A stretch of 64,000 nucleotides of DNA from Echria macrotheca (Eukaryota > Ascomycota > Sordariomycetes > Sordariales > Schizotheciaceae): contig MU839847.1 of the NCBI GenBank assembly GCA_030411725.1, forward strand, positions 62,001 to 126,000. Direction: 5' to 3'. Made by a program: the position numbers and the translations under genes. The notes below the pieces were generated by a model that saw only the letters and a list, made by a program, of their open reading frames with translations, was not told where the DNA came from and did not search any database. Each line of letters opens with the position of its first letter. Positions within the stretch are counted from its first letter, which is position 1. Below are positions 23,722 through 33,186 of the stretch, piece after piece.

Positions 23722-24429
23722 TCAACACCGAGACTCCCAGATGTGTTCCAATGGCAGTCTTGTTTCAAATATATGTCGATTGTTTCTATGTTGATTGTCT
23801 ATATCCGTTGCACTTCTCGGGTTGAGCGGTGAAGGTGCTTCTGCAGAAGTTGCTCCACTCGCCCATGGCTCACGCGTCGGCGTGCCCAGTCTCTCCAGAC
23901 GCGCCGCCACGTTCATTCCTTGCAGCCGTATACCCTGGAAAAAGTCAGTAAGATAAACTTGCAAGCCGAGGACAACCGTACCGAGGACCGCGATGTTGTA
24001 AACATCGCTAACAGGGATAGAGTGGTCGAGCGCCTCGCAAGCTCGATAGAAGAGAGCCGTGGTGATGTACCAATTTCCAGTGGCTGTGGTCACCTCGGGA
24101 TAAGCTAATTCCAGTTTCAGCCAATCGGCCGGTGTTCCGTCCTTGTTTGCTATATCATGGCCCCGGATGGCTTCATCGCGACAGACGTCAGCAATCAGCC
24201 GCGCCACAGAATGGCGGTATTACTTACCCTGCCCGACAAGATACAGGATTGTGTTAAAGTTAAGGACAAGTCCGCAATCCTTGGCCGCGGAGTGGAGGCC
24301 AGCAGCCCAAACGCCGGTGATGTCGACGTCAAAAGGCATGATGAAGGAATGTAGTAACGGAAGCCGAGTAGCAATTGAGCAAGCGAGTGCGTAAGAACCG
24401 AAGGGTCTGGAATGAGTGGCTGAGGACAT
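23722..24429 (-). CDS. Orphan protein, about 209 aa, two exons
   Basis: Not recognised. Exons 24228-24429 and 23722-24149 with a 78-bp intron; splicing joins ILYLVGQ to ANKDGTPADW. A downstream ATG at 24339 (MPFDVDITG) would give a protein 30 residues shorter and is equally possible. Visible: a moderately hydrophobic segment near residues 125-150 (VYNIAVLGTVVLGLQVYLTDFF) that could be one membrane helix, and a polar, probably disordered C-terminal 60 residues. Composition of the middle (LKLELAYPEVTTATGNWYITTALFYRACEAL in two overlapping helical parts) looks genuine; the last 45 residues look less so and the true stop might follow another splice. Tandem with the 22.4-kb orphan on the same strand. 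Confidence 0.45.
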
Positions 24430-24741
24430 ACGGGAGGTGCTGGCAGTTAAATACTGCTGGGAAGCTTGGGCTACCTACATGTACGTCAGGTAGGTAAACG
24501 CCCATGTGCAAAAAAAAGTCTCTTCAACTAGGCCGAGCTAGGTACAATACTAATGCATCAGACTCAACGGCACATGCATCAAGTAGCCCGTCAGGCAAGA
24601 GCTTCACTTCCCATGTCTGCAAAAACCTTAAATCGGCCGCCCAGAGTGATGTCCCTGCCAAGCAGGACTTTGACGTTAGATCGCGAGAAAGCAGCCGTCC
24701 TGACGCTCTAGGCCAGTGGCCAAGCGAACCGGCGCCAACAC
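24430..24741. other. Short intergenic region
   Basis: 312 bp between the start of the 23.7-kb gene and the stop of the next minus-strand gene. Includes a short CCTACC/GGTAGG palindromic stretch around 24471-24497. No gene. Confidence 0.45.
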
Positions 24742-25857
24742 TCACGGAATCGTCCACGTCCCAATCATTTTTGACTTGAAAGAACCCGCCCCGACAAACA
24801 CGCCGTCCATGCACACCCTGCATCCCCCCTTCGTATAGTTCCCCGGCCCAGCCGTGCAGTTAATCGGCACCTGCACCTGCCCCAGCATCTCGAGCCTCAA
24901 CCGCCCCGGCAAGCCCGCGCTGCAAACCCAAGTCTGATTGACATACAGCATCTTCCCCTCGCGGTCCATCCGGAACCACGTCGCCGGCCACTCGGGGTCA
25001 TCGTCGGGGTCACTGCCGCCGCAGTAGTTCCAGTCTTGGTTGTCGAGCGTGATGGCGTCGCCGTGGAACATGGAGCAGTCGGTCGTCCAGCCGTTGAACG
25101 TGTTGGTCAGGTGGAACGAGACCTGGAAGCCCGGGTCGGGGATGTCTGTGATGCGCGGCGGGATTGTCCACGGCAGGTTGCAGTTGAAACAGTCGGCCAG
25201 GAAGGAAAAGTTGGATAGCGTCCAGCCGGCTTGTTGGTAAGTGTCGATGGGGAAGCAGCCAGGCACCGGGTTTGGCTCCTGAATATAGTATCGGCCACCG
25301 ACGTAAAAGTATGCGTAGTATGACTGCGACCAGATCTCTGCGTTTGTTCCGTTCGCGGGGAGGTTAGGCGCCGGCGGGTTGTTCCAGACGAAGTTGTTGA
25401 ACTCGGCGATGCCTTTGAACATCGCCGTCGGTGTCGTGGACGCAGTGTGTTCTTCGTCGATCGGGCAACGTAACTGTTCTCGGATTATGAGCTGATTTCC
25501 GACGGTTGGTTTGTATTCCACTGTGGTTTTCCAGTCCAGCCACACGTTCGTTACAACGCAGTCTGCCCATATCGTTCCGATGCCGCCTAGCCTGGTCGAC
25601 TCGCAGTGCAGCGTTTCGTTGGTAAATCCTCCTCGCACATCGACGCTAAGATAGGACGTCGTATTGGTTTTGTTAGTAGATGCGATTTGATCATAGACAA
25701 CATAGAGGAAATTTGACAACCGCCAACCGGGTAAGTTGTAGTAACTGTCCGTGGGACCGACAGGAGGGCTAGGACATAAATCGGCAATAGCTGGACATAT
25801 CTGGACTACAAGAATCCAAATTGCGAGGACGTAATGGCCAAGTCCTTTCAGTCCCAT
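24742..25857 (-). CDS. Secreted orphan protein with an internally repeated module, 371 aa
   Basis: Family not recognised. Single exon. The ATG at 25857 is chosen because it opens on a signal peptide (MGLKGLGHYVLAIWILVVQ, cleavage probably near ADLCP); an in-frame ATG at 25971 would place 38 basic residues ahead of it. The mature protein is Cys- and Trp-rich with many NxS/T sequons, typical of an extracellular glycoprotein. Two halves share a GW-x-LSNF start (PGWRLSNF near residue 44 and AGWTLSNF near 225), each followed by beta-rich sequence, a Trp/Asp-Cys step (IWADC; WTTDC) and a terminal Cys region. This suggests a duplicated beta domain, possibly adhesive or substrate-binding. It is not a known CAZy family to my eye. 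Confidence 0.72.
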   Translation of the reverse strand: MGLKGLGHYVLAIWILVVQICPAIADLCPSPPVGPTDSYYNLPGWRLSNFLYVVYDQIASTNKTNTTSYLSVDVRGGFTNETLHCESTRLGGIGTIWADCVVTNVWLDWKTTVEYKPTVGNQLIIREQLRCPIDEEHTASTTPTAMFKGIAEFNNFVWNNPPAPNLPANGTNAEIWSQSYYAYFYVGGRYYIQEPNPVPGCFPIDTYQQAGWTLSNFSFLADCFNCNLPWTIPPRITDIPDPGFQVSFHLTNTFNGWTTDCSMFHGDAITLDNQDWNYCGGSDPDDDPEWPATWFRMDREGKMLYVNQTWVCSAGLPGRLRLEMLGQVQVPINCTAGPGNYTKGGCRVCMDGVFVGAGSFKSKMIGTWTIP

Positions 25858-26458
25858 GTTGTTGTCAACTTTGTCAAAATACCTCGCGAGATGCGAAGGT
25901 GCTCTGATGAACCGCCTGACATCGAGATGCGAGGTCTTCAAAAGACGATCTACCCGTGGTGGTCCCACCATTGTGGCCACTTTAGCCGACTCAATACTAT
26001 ATTACCTTTCTAAAGTGATTCTAAAGAAAGTTCACTTCTTGTCGCATTCTGTCAGGCATCTATTTAGTTTAAATGCGCTGACGGCGTTTATGAAGTGCAA
26101 AAGGGGATTGGATGCGGGAGGAAGGGTCACAATAAAGTGCTACCTACGAGAGTTCTTCCACTTCGACATCTGTTACTAATTCGACCAAGAAGACTATATC
26201 TTGCGTCATGCTCACTCTCCTGTGTTTATTAGATCGGTGTGGGAGCTTGTAAAACACGTAGTGCGTGGCGACACCGAGTCAGACCTACTCTGGACGAAGC
26301 TACCCCTGTCGACCAGGGATCGTCTCGGCGCGACAACAACGACAAGAGGTGGAAGGTGCTTGACCGAGAAAACAAAGGCACAGAGGCAGGCAGGTGTATC
26401 CAAGTCTATTCCCAAAATTATATACAAAGAAAGGTATTTTCTTTTGTGGCCAGCCGTC
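25858..26458. other. Intergenic region, no gene recognised
   Basis: 601 bp upstream of the duplicated-module gene and downstream of the GPI-type gene, both minus strand. Nothing distinctive apart from an AT-rich centre. Confidence 0.5.
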
Positions 26459-27649
26459 TTAGACAACAATGGCCATGCAAATAGCAACCGCAGCCCCTGC
26501 AAGCGCAAGTGAGCCCCGCAACCCGGCAACACCAGCTGTCACGGGCACAGCTCGTGTGGTGGCCGGCGCTACTGGGCTGCCTGAAGTAGCCACGACAGCA
26601 AATGTCGTGGGCGCCGCAGCAGTTGGCTGGTTATAACCGGGGCCTGTCCCATTCTGGTTCTGGGCAGGGCCTGCACTGACGAGCGTCGGAGCAACAGGCG
26701 CGCCGGAGGCGACGAGTGTCGGCCAGTCCGATGCGACTGGGACAGGGCCAGCAGGCTTAGAGGGAGGGAAGCTGGCTGCTGTGGGTGCCGCGGGCGGCTT
26801 GACGCTCTCGTTGTCCTCCTTGAAGACGGCGCCGGTAGGAGTGGCTTGCGGTGCTGCGCTGGTCGGTGCTGGCGCCGAAGGCGCTTGGGGCGCTGGGGCC
26901 GATGGGGCTGGGGCCGACGGGGCCGACGAAGGAGCATCATTGACCGGGGCAGGAGCTGCAGGGCCAGGCTCACTCCGGGCAGGGACCTCCTGTCCTGAGC
27001 CCGCAATGACAGTCTTGCCACTTTGGTAGAGGATGTTGAAGACCGGGGCGGTGGTCAGCTTGGTGGTCAAGCCCAGGGTATGAGGGCAGCTGGGTTGGTT
27101 GCTGACAGAGAGGTCGAGGGTGCATTCCTCATCCTGGCCAAGGGTGCAGATGGAGTCGCAAATGTTGTAGAGAACGTGGTTCTTGGCAACCCAGCTGCTG
27201 GGCTGGTCGAGACAGCTGCTGAGGAAGTTGATGCTGTTGGCGGCGCTGAGGGGAAGCTTGGAGCCCGGTGTTTTGATCAAGCTGGCGCATTCGGACGCGT
27301 CAACGTCCTCGGCTTCCATGGCTACCGGACCACCCACGATCGGGTCGGCGGCGGCAGACTGGCCCGTCTGCAGATATGCCCAGGCATCGTAGCTGATGTC
27401 GTACGCGCCGCCGGACTGGTCGATGCGGAGCAGGTGAACCGATCGTCCGCCGTAGCTCAGCTTGACGCAGATGTTGTTGCAGTCAACAGACTGGGGCCAG
27501 TACGCCACCCTTCCTGTCTCGATCTTGCATCCCAGAACGCCGATGGAGGAGCTGTAGCTGTCGTGGGGTGTGGCCCAGACCGTCTTGGCCTGGGCGCGGG
27601 CCGCCAGTGCCCCGATAGCAAGACCGGTGAGAGTCTTGAATCCAGTCAT
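26459..27649 (-). CDS. GPI-anchored secreted protein with Cys-containing head and Pro/Ala/Ser stalk
   Basis: 396 aa, single exon, ATG at 27649. Signal peptide MTGFKTLTGLAIGALAARAQA. The head domain (about 22-220) starts KTVWATPHDSYSSS and contains GVLGCKIETGRVAYWP, CNNICVKLSYGGRSVHLLRIDQ and DISYDAWAYL. The C-x-x-x-C then beta-strand layout with a late D-I-x-x-D-A pattern recalls double-psi beta-barrel (barwin/expansin-like) folds, but this is an inference without a search. Later cysteines occur in SSCLDQ, YNICDSICTL, DEECTL and QPSCPHTL. Residues about 225-370 are a low-complexity P/A/S/V-rich stalk. The C-terminus is a hydrophobic tail (LAGAAVAICMAIVV) after a small-residue site, as for GPI attachment. 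Probably displayed on the cell wall or membrane. Confidence 0.78.
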   Translation of the reverse strand: MTGFKTLTGLAIGALAARAQAKTVWATPHDSYSSSIGVLGCKIETGRVAYWPQSVDCNNICVKLSYGGRSVHLLRIDQSGGAYDISYDAWAYLQTGQSAAADPIVGGPVAMEAEDVDASECASLIKTPGSKLPLSAANSINFLSSCLDQPSSWVAKNHVLYNICDSICTLGQDEECTLDLSVSNQPSCPHTLGLTTKLTTAPVFNILYQSGKTVIAGSGQEVPARSEPGPAAPAPVNDAPSSAPSAPAPSAPAPQAPSAPAPTSAAPQATPTGAVFKEDNESVKPPAAPTAASFPPSKPAGPVPVASDWPTLVASGAPVAPTLVSAGPAQNQNGTGPGYNQPTAAAPTTFAVVATSGSPVAPATTRAVPVTAGVAGLRGSLALAGAAVAICMAIVV

Positions 27650-28160
27650 TTTCTCTATTCTCGTTGGGTATTTCCTTCTTGCTTCGTTTCAATGAGTGTT
27701 CCGCGGCGTAAATCGTAGGCCAGCGGGCTAAGGAGCGCGATTGGATGGTTCTTGACGTCGAGTCGTACTGTCGTTGTGTCGCGATGGGTCCGCGTCTGTG
27801 GTTCGTGGTGGTAGGGATGGGTTCCCAAGTGTGGTTGCGATCGCAAATGAAGGGTCGATTCGCCGTGGGCAGGGCCAGTGGTTTAAAAACAGACCGTCGG
27901 CTTCAAGCTGAGGCTGTCAAGGAATGGTTCGCACGGTCGTCGAGACAATGCGGGCTGAGAGAATGTGGTGTTGAGAAAGGAAGGGACTGACAAAGCGTCA
28001 AAGACGTCAATTGTCGCCTGGCATCGCAGATGGAGGAGACAACGAGATTGAGGCGACGAGGACAACACAACGGCGGGCACCCCTTGACCTTAAAGTCGGC
28101 CCGGTGGGTCTCGGTGGTTTGCTGGAAGACGTGGCTGCCGCAGGGGTGAGGCCTCGCTTC

Positions 28161-28765
28161 CGACCCGGCTAAATCGACCGTATGCCCCGATAAATCGACC
28201 GTATCTAACCCGTTTTGGAAGGCCCCACCAACCACTCGTGCACGCAAAGTCCTTCCTCGAGAACGCCGACGCAAGACCACCCAATGCGGTGCTTTTTAAC
28301 CCCCCTTTTGCGATTGAATCGAAGGCTTTCCAGACGAAAGCTTCGCATGCACGCACGCAGCGTAGCCGAAGCGCAGACGGGCTGCTGGTGTGTACGGTGG
28401 TAAGGTAATTTCGTGGAGTTTTAGCGTAGGGTCGCGTCGAAGAGCGCGCCGGTCACGTGACTAATGGCCCGTGCATACGTGTGCTGAGACGCGTGAATCT
28501 ACTTACCTCACTACGTAATCTTCCGCCAAACCTTGCCTGCACGCTCCAGCGCAACGGATACAACCAGTCCCAAGGCTTCTAATGGATAAGTAGGCAGGTA
28601 GGTAGGTAGGTAGGTAGGTAGGCTGGCTGATTTGCTTGTGGGCGACTGCCTTGGTGTTGGTGAAGCCGGCCATCACGTGCCTGGGCCTTGGTTGTGGTGG
28701 GGCTCGTCCAAAAACGGTTAGATACGGTCGATCTATCGGGGCATACGGTCGATTTAACCAGGTCG
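28161..28765. repeat. Inverted-repeat unit (605 bp) without a transposase gene
   Basis: The left arm (about 28161-28233) and right arm (about 28690-28765) are imperfect reverse complements over roughly 73 bp. Each arm holds two direct copies of ATACGGTCGATTTA (one with a single change), 21 bp apart and linked by TCGGGGC. The arms differ mainly by C/G-to-T/A transitions plus small indels. The 456-bp centre includes a GTAG/AGGT microsatellite and no convincing gene. It could be a MITE-like non-autonomous transposon or a pair of solo repeats. A target-site duplication was not evident. Confidence 0.7.
28596..28622. repeat. AGGT tetranucleotide microsatellite
   Basis: About six tandem AGGT units inside the inverted-repeat unit. 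A similar run occurs in the intron of the SET-domain gene (48607-48630), so this motif is common in the genome. Confidence 0.85.
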
Positions 28766-30030
28766 CTCGCTTCACACCGAGCCATCTGCCGCCAGCCACT
28801 CCCCTTTTGGCCCTCGCCAACGCACGCACACAAAAATATCCACACAAAGCACGGCGCCGAGACACAAAAAGGTCATCAGCCCGGTCATCCCTCCGAGCTC
28901 CGACGGCGGCCGACGGTCGGAAGGGCGCATTCTCGCCGCATTCCCGTTGGTGCCACGAGGGAGTCGGAGAAATCCAGGGAAAAGTTTGCAAAGGAGGGGC
29001 GGCAACAGTTTGCGCGATCATGAATCGGATGAGGTCCGCCGGCTTTGATTGGAGTGCTGCGAGCTGGGACCTGCATCGGTGGGGAATCGAAACAGGGCTA
29101 CTGCAAGGAACCTTGCGGGAGACCCGGCCGATCGACGTGGCGCCCCCCCTAAATTTCAACCCTTTCATTGGTCAGAGCGGGCAAACGCCAAGGGGCTCCG
29201 CCAAAACAACGAGGGGCTCGTGGGGCTTGCGGGGTTGACGCCACGAAAACCTGACATCCCACCATTTCGACATTTTCAGCAGAACAGAAATCTAGATCGA
29301 TATGTGATATGTTTATCGCGTCACTCTTCGTTGGGCTGCATCTTGGTGTACTCTACAGGTGTTCGTGGCAATTGCTCAGTCCCCCGAAGAACCAAGGTTT
29401 TTTCCCCCAACAATCCACACTTCTGATTTCTGACCTCAGTTCTGTTGTCAGTTACCTGCAGGTAAGCCACGGTTTGAGGTCGGCCTTCTCCTGCGCCGCG
29501 CACGATTTATTAACGTCGGGAAAAGTCTCACCCACCGACGTCAGCTTTTCGTCGCATGTGGTGAGCTTATTACGCGCCTTGTGGACCCCGCGGTGATCTT
29601 GAAGGAGGGGTTGAGCCTGTGAGTCAAGCTGTCAACCCGAGCACTGCGTCTGACCCCACTTCAACCAACTTTCTAGACTGAAGGACAGACGAAAACAAGT
29701 GGTGAGGCGATATCCACGTGGCGGGGCGGCAAGCAGCGAGATTTTCACGGCGTGTCTTGGCCAAGTCATCATAGTCATTATTCAGCCCAAGAAGGCGAAG
29801 AGAGAGAGGGGCTCGAGAGGGGAAACTCGTTCTGGGCTCCTATCTCGGAGACTCTTGATGTTCAGAGTCTTCCAAGGCCCCCGTATCTCGCTGAAATCTC
29901 TCTCGTCCATGACAAGACAACTATCTTACAGGCAAGTGCCTTCACACTCGGGCCCTTGGTTTCTATGGTGTAAATCCACTTGAAATGTTCTTCTCCTCTT
30001 CCACTGAACTCTAGAATCTCTTCTTTCCCT

Positions 30031-31077
30031 TCAGCAGCTCCCGTTGGTCTGCGTGATCAACCCAAGACGCCATGGCAGAGAGTTGTAGCTGACATCGACA
30101 GTCGGATCCACACCCTGGTAGAGGAACCGCATATTGCACGGGTTCACCGTCAAGGTCTGGTCCGTTTGGGTGCGGATGAGTTCACCATGGCTGATGCTCT
30201 TGGTCCACGGAGTTCCTTCAAACACCACGTTGCTGGCCCCGGCAAACGGCGAGGCCTCGGTGGCCGCAAGCGCGGTCCAATTCCCAGCCGGGCTGTTGGA
30301 CGTCCAAGACCGAAAGTACCGGTCGCCACTCTGCCCGATCGCCTCGACGAGGAGGAGATATTTGCCGTCCCCGATGTGGTAGACGCACGACGCCTCGAAC
30401 ACGTTGTACTTGTTCGAGTCTTGCAAAGCGATGACCGGGTCACTCATGCCGTTGGGGAAATTGGCAAGCGTGGTCTGCGAGCGATAGAGACGGCCGTTGT
30501 CGTCGCTCGAGAAGAGGTAGCAGTCAGTCGAGGTGCAGATCACCCACATGTCGACCCAGTAACCGCCCTCGAGGTTGTCCGAGATGAGCTTCGGCCTGTC
30601 GCTGTAGAATGTCTGGGGCGCCGTCCAGCCGGCCGGGTCGGCAATGTCCTTGTTCGTCGAGTAGGCGGCATTTCCGTTCTGGTAGACGAGATACCACAGG
30701 CCGTGCGGCTCAAAGAAGAAGACCTCGGGGGCTGCCCGGTAGCCGGTGCCGATCGGCGACTGATCGAGATAGTAGAACTGGGTCGAGTTGGCCCGGCTGA
30801 AGTCGGTAAAGTTGAAATACACGAGATTGTACCCGGCTTCCTGGCTCGTGCTGGCAAAGACGTGGTATGTCCCGTTGATCTCAACGATGGTCGGGTCTTT
30901 GATGCCAGCCAGTTGTCGTGCATCATCCTTGGGGAAGATGAGGGGACCGGTCGAGCTCCAAGTGAACGTCGTCGGTATGTCAGCCCTTGTCGTCAGCCCC
31001 TTCTCTCCCTCACCAATAGCACGAGCATGCACACCCGCGACGGTGCAGATACTCAGGATAACCGCCGATAGCCGCAT
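30031..31077 (-). CDS. GH62 alpha-L-arabinofuranosidase, secreted
   Basis: Single-exon gene, 348 aa, ATG at 31077. It removes arabinofuranosyl side chains from arabinoxylan (inverting mechanism) outside the cell. Signal peptide MRLSAVILSICTVAGVHA, then a short propeptide with a KGLTTR stretch. The five-bladed propeller begins at FTWSSTGPLIFPKDD. Catalytic-type residues: Asp61 in GIKDPTI (base), Asp176 in YWVDMW (pKa modulator) and Glu228 in VFEASCVYH (acid). The end, NPCNMRFLYQG followed by YNSLPWRLGLITQ, is the GH62 signature. No CBM1 is present. It shares a divergent promoter with the GH43 gene. Confidence 0.95.
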   Translation of the reverse strand: MRLSAVILSICTVAGVHARAIGEGEKGLTTRADIPTTFTWSSTGPLIFPKDDARQLAGIKDPTIVEINGTYHVFASTSQEAGYNLVYFNFTDFSRANSTQFYYLDQSPIGTGYRAAPEVFFFEPHGLWYLVYQNGNAAYSTNKDIADPAGWTAPQTFYSDRPKLISDNLEGGYWVDMWVICTSTDCYLFSSDDNGRLYRSQTTLANFPNGMSDPVIALQDSNKYNVFEASCVYHIGDGKYLLLVEAIGQSGDRYFRSWTSNSPAGNWTALAATEASPFAGASNVVFEGTPWTKSISHGELIRTQTDQTLTVNPCNMRFLYQGVDPTVDVSYNSLPWRLGLITQTNGSC

Positions 31078-31735
31078 TCTGAAACGAATATGTCGAGGTG
31101 ACCTGGGAGCTGGAAAGTTATTTCAGCGGGACTCAAGGAGTGACCTTCCTTTTGTGCCATTCACTTTACCAGGAATTCCAGAAGCGAAATGAAGCCGTCG
31201 TAAGAGTAGCCTACTATCGTTGTAATCGCTAGCCCCAACTCCGAAGCAGGCAAAATACCACGGCCGGAGGGCACATCCGGAGACGGGAGAAGAGTAAACG
31301 TTCATCCAATCGCGCGGCCGCCCGGCGTTTACCAGCAGGCGCGCAAATCATGTCTCTCGCAAAACAACCAAGGGCTTGTCCCGCCAGCGCGGGCGGGTAC
31401 TCTTGGGGGGGCCGAGGTTGCAATCGGAGGGGATCTTTGGGGCTCCGAGCCTTTGGCTAGCTTTTCCGCTGAGTGCTCGGCTTGGTGGCTACCGGTTGAA
31501 TTACACTTATTTCTGGGCAGCGCTGGTTCTTCCGGGCCATGGCTTCGAAATGCGGGGACTCCGAGCTACTTATAGCCGCGACATCTCAAACTTGGTACGT
31601 ACCCCCACCGAAAGATGGTAGCCGAAACAGACGGATAAGCCTCGAACCTCTTTTCGAAGTCTCGTTGGCTGGTTTGGATTTTGGTGGCGGAAGTCAAATT
31701 GTGACTGGGCCAGAGAACTCGGTCAGAAACACAAG
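31078..31735. promoter_or_regulatory. Bidirectional promoter between GH62 and GH43
   Basis: 658 bp separate the two start codons. GGCTAG at 31455-31460 matches the XlnR/Xyr1 core GGCTAR. Two CCGGAG boxes (31264-31269 and 31277-31282) match the CreA/Cre1 consensus SYGGRG and are closely spaced, as functional CreA pairs often are. A TTATAG element lies near 31570 on the GH43 side. These short matches are suggestive only. Confidence 0.5.
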
Positions 31736-33186
31736 ATGCGGTTCCTTGCAGTATTGGCAGCCACTGCTGGACTGCTTGCAGCACCAGTCTTGTCATCCGC
31801 CATTAGCTATAACAACCCGATCGTGAATCAGAGGGCCGATCCCCATATTTCCAAACAAACAGATGGATGGTACTACTTTACAGGTAAATAGCTTTTTCTC
31901 CCAGACCCCATACATCTATAGGCCTGACACAACTGAAAGCCACGGTCCCCGACTACGACAAAATCGTCTTGAGACGTGCAAAAACCATCCAAGACCTTGG
32001 TACTGCTTCCGAGACAACAATATGGAGACGCAAAGCATCCGGACGAGGCAGTGGGCAAGTCTGGGCCCCGGAGCTCCACCATATTGATGGGAAGTGGTAC
32101 ATCTACGTCGCCCTCGGTGTTTCTGGCCAGTGGAACATCAGAGCGTTTGTGTTGGAGGGGACCGGTGATAACCCATTGACGGCAACATGGGTTGAGAAGG
32201 GCGTCGTCAAGACTAACTGGGACACTTTCAGCTTGGACATGACCACCTTTGCCGTCAACGGAACCCGCTATCTCGTCTGGGCACAACAAGTCAATGGCGC
32301 AGATGAGAACAGCAGTTTGATGATCGCACCCACACAGAACCCCTGGACCATCCGAGGGACAGCCATCGCCATCTCACGCCCGACATTGTCGTGGGAAAAG
32401 ATAGGCTACAAAGTCAACGAGGGTCCGGCCGTGATCCAGCGAAACGGCAAGATCTTTATCTCTTACAGTGCCGCCGCCACCGACTACAACTATTGCATTG
32501 GACTCCTCACGGCCTCGGCCAACTCGGATCTCATGAACGTCGCATCCTGGAGCAAATCCCAGACGCCGATCTTTGTGAGCAACTCGGACACGCAGCAGTT
32601 CGGACCGGGTCACAACACCTTTACAGTCTCAGAGGACGGACAGAGCGACATACTCGTGTACCACGACAGGTCCTATCGAGATATCAAAGGCGACCCGCTC
32701 AATGACCCCAACCGTCGGACAAGGGTTCAGAAGCTGTACTGGAAAGCGGACGGTACTCCTGATTTTGGCTTCCCGGTAGCGGATGGTCTTACACCTGTGC
32801 GTCTTCGGTCAACGAGCAGCCAGAATCTGTATCTTCGATACCGCACTAGCAATCAGGGGTCTAACACAGCACCTACTCTCGCGGAGACGTTGTTTCGTAT
32901 TGTGCCTGGCCTTGCCGGCAATGGCACTGTCAGTCTCGAGTCAGCAAGCAAGCCTGGGACCTTTCTTCGCCGGTCGGGCTCACAGCTACGCTTCGAGGCA
33001 CGTGGCACTGGGAGCTTTGTCACAGACGCCAGCTTCTTTCAGCGTCAGGGGCTGGCCGACCCGGCAGCGGTGTCCTTTGAGGGGTCCTCGGGAAGTTACG
33101 TCTTGCTAGGGACCGACTCCAGTTTGAGTATGTCGTCGATCAGCAACTCCGAGCAAAAAGGGCTGTCTACTTTCCTGCTCGACTGA
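31736..33186 (+). CDS. GH43 arabinofuranosidase/arabinanase-type enzyme with C-terminal AbfB-like domain
   Basis: 464 aa, exons 31736-31883 and 31940-33186 with a 56-bp intron. Splicing joins WYYFT to ATVPDYD, the first blade of the propeller. Signal peptide MRFLAVLAATAGLLAAPVLS. GH43 catalytic-type residues are in RADPHIS (Asp35, base), SLDMTTF (about Asp149) and VNEGP (about Glu210, acid). The catalytic propeller runs to about residue 320. The last 130 residues (PVRLRSTSSQNLYLRY, FLRRSGSQL, FFQRQGL, SYVLLG) form a beta-trefoil of the AbfB/CBM42 type that binds arabinofuranose branches. Likely acts on arabinan or arabinoxylan; exact subfamily not determined. Divergent from GH62. Confidence 0.9.

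Larger units (their letters stand above)
27650..30030. other. 2.4 kb intergenic region with inverted-repeat element
   Basis: Between the start of the GPI-protein gene and the 3' end of GH62. It carries the 28.16-28.77 kb inverted-repeat unit and a tetranucleotide microsatellite, described separately. Open frames of 200-221 codons occur on both strands near 28.5-29.2 kb, but they overlap the repeats and look non-coding. Confidence 0.6.

Noticed and set aside
23890..23965. Possible extra intron in the 209-aa orphan (a TTTTTCCAG acceptor-like site)
   Set aside because: The available donor would make an intron of about 25 bp, below the range seen in all other genes here.
28503..29238. Overlapping open frames of 200-221 codons on both strands beside the inverted repeat
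   Set aside because: They run through the microsatellite and repeat arms and encode low-complexity YLPTYLPTY-like runs; not transposase-like.
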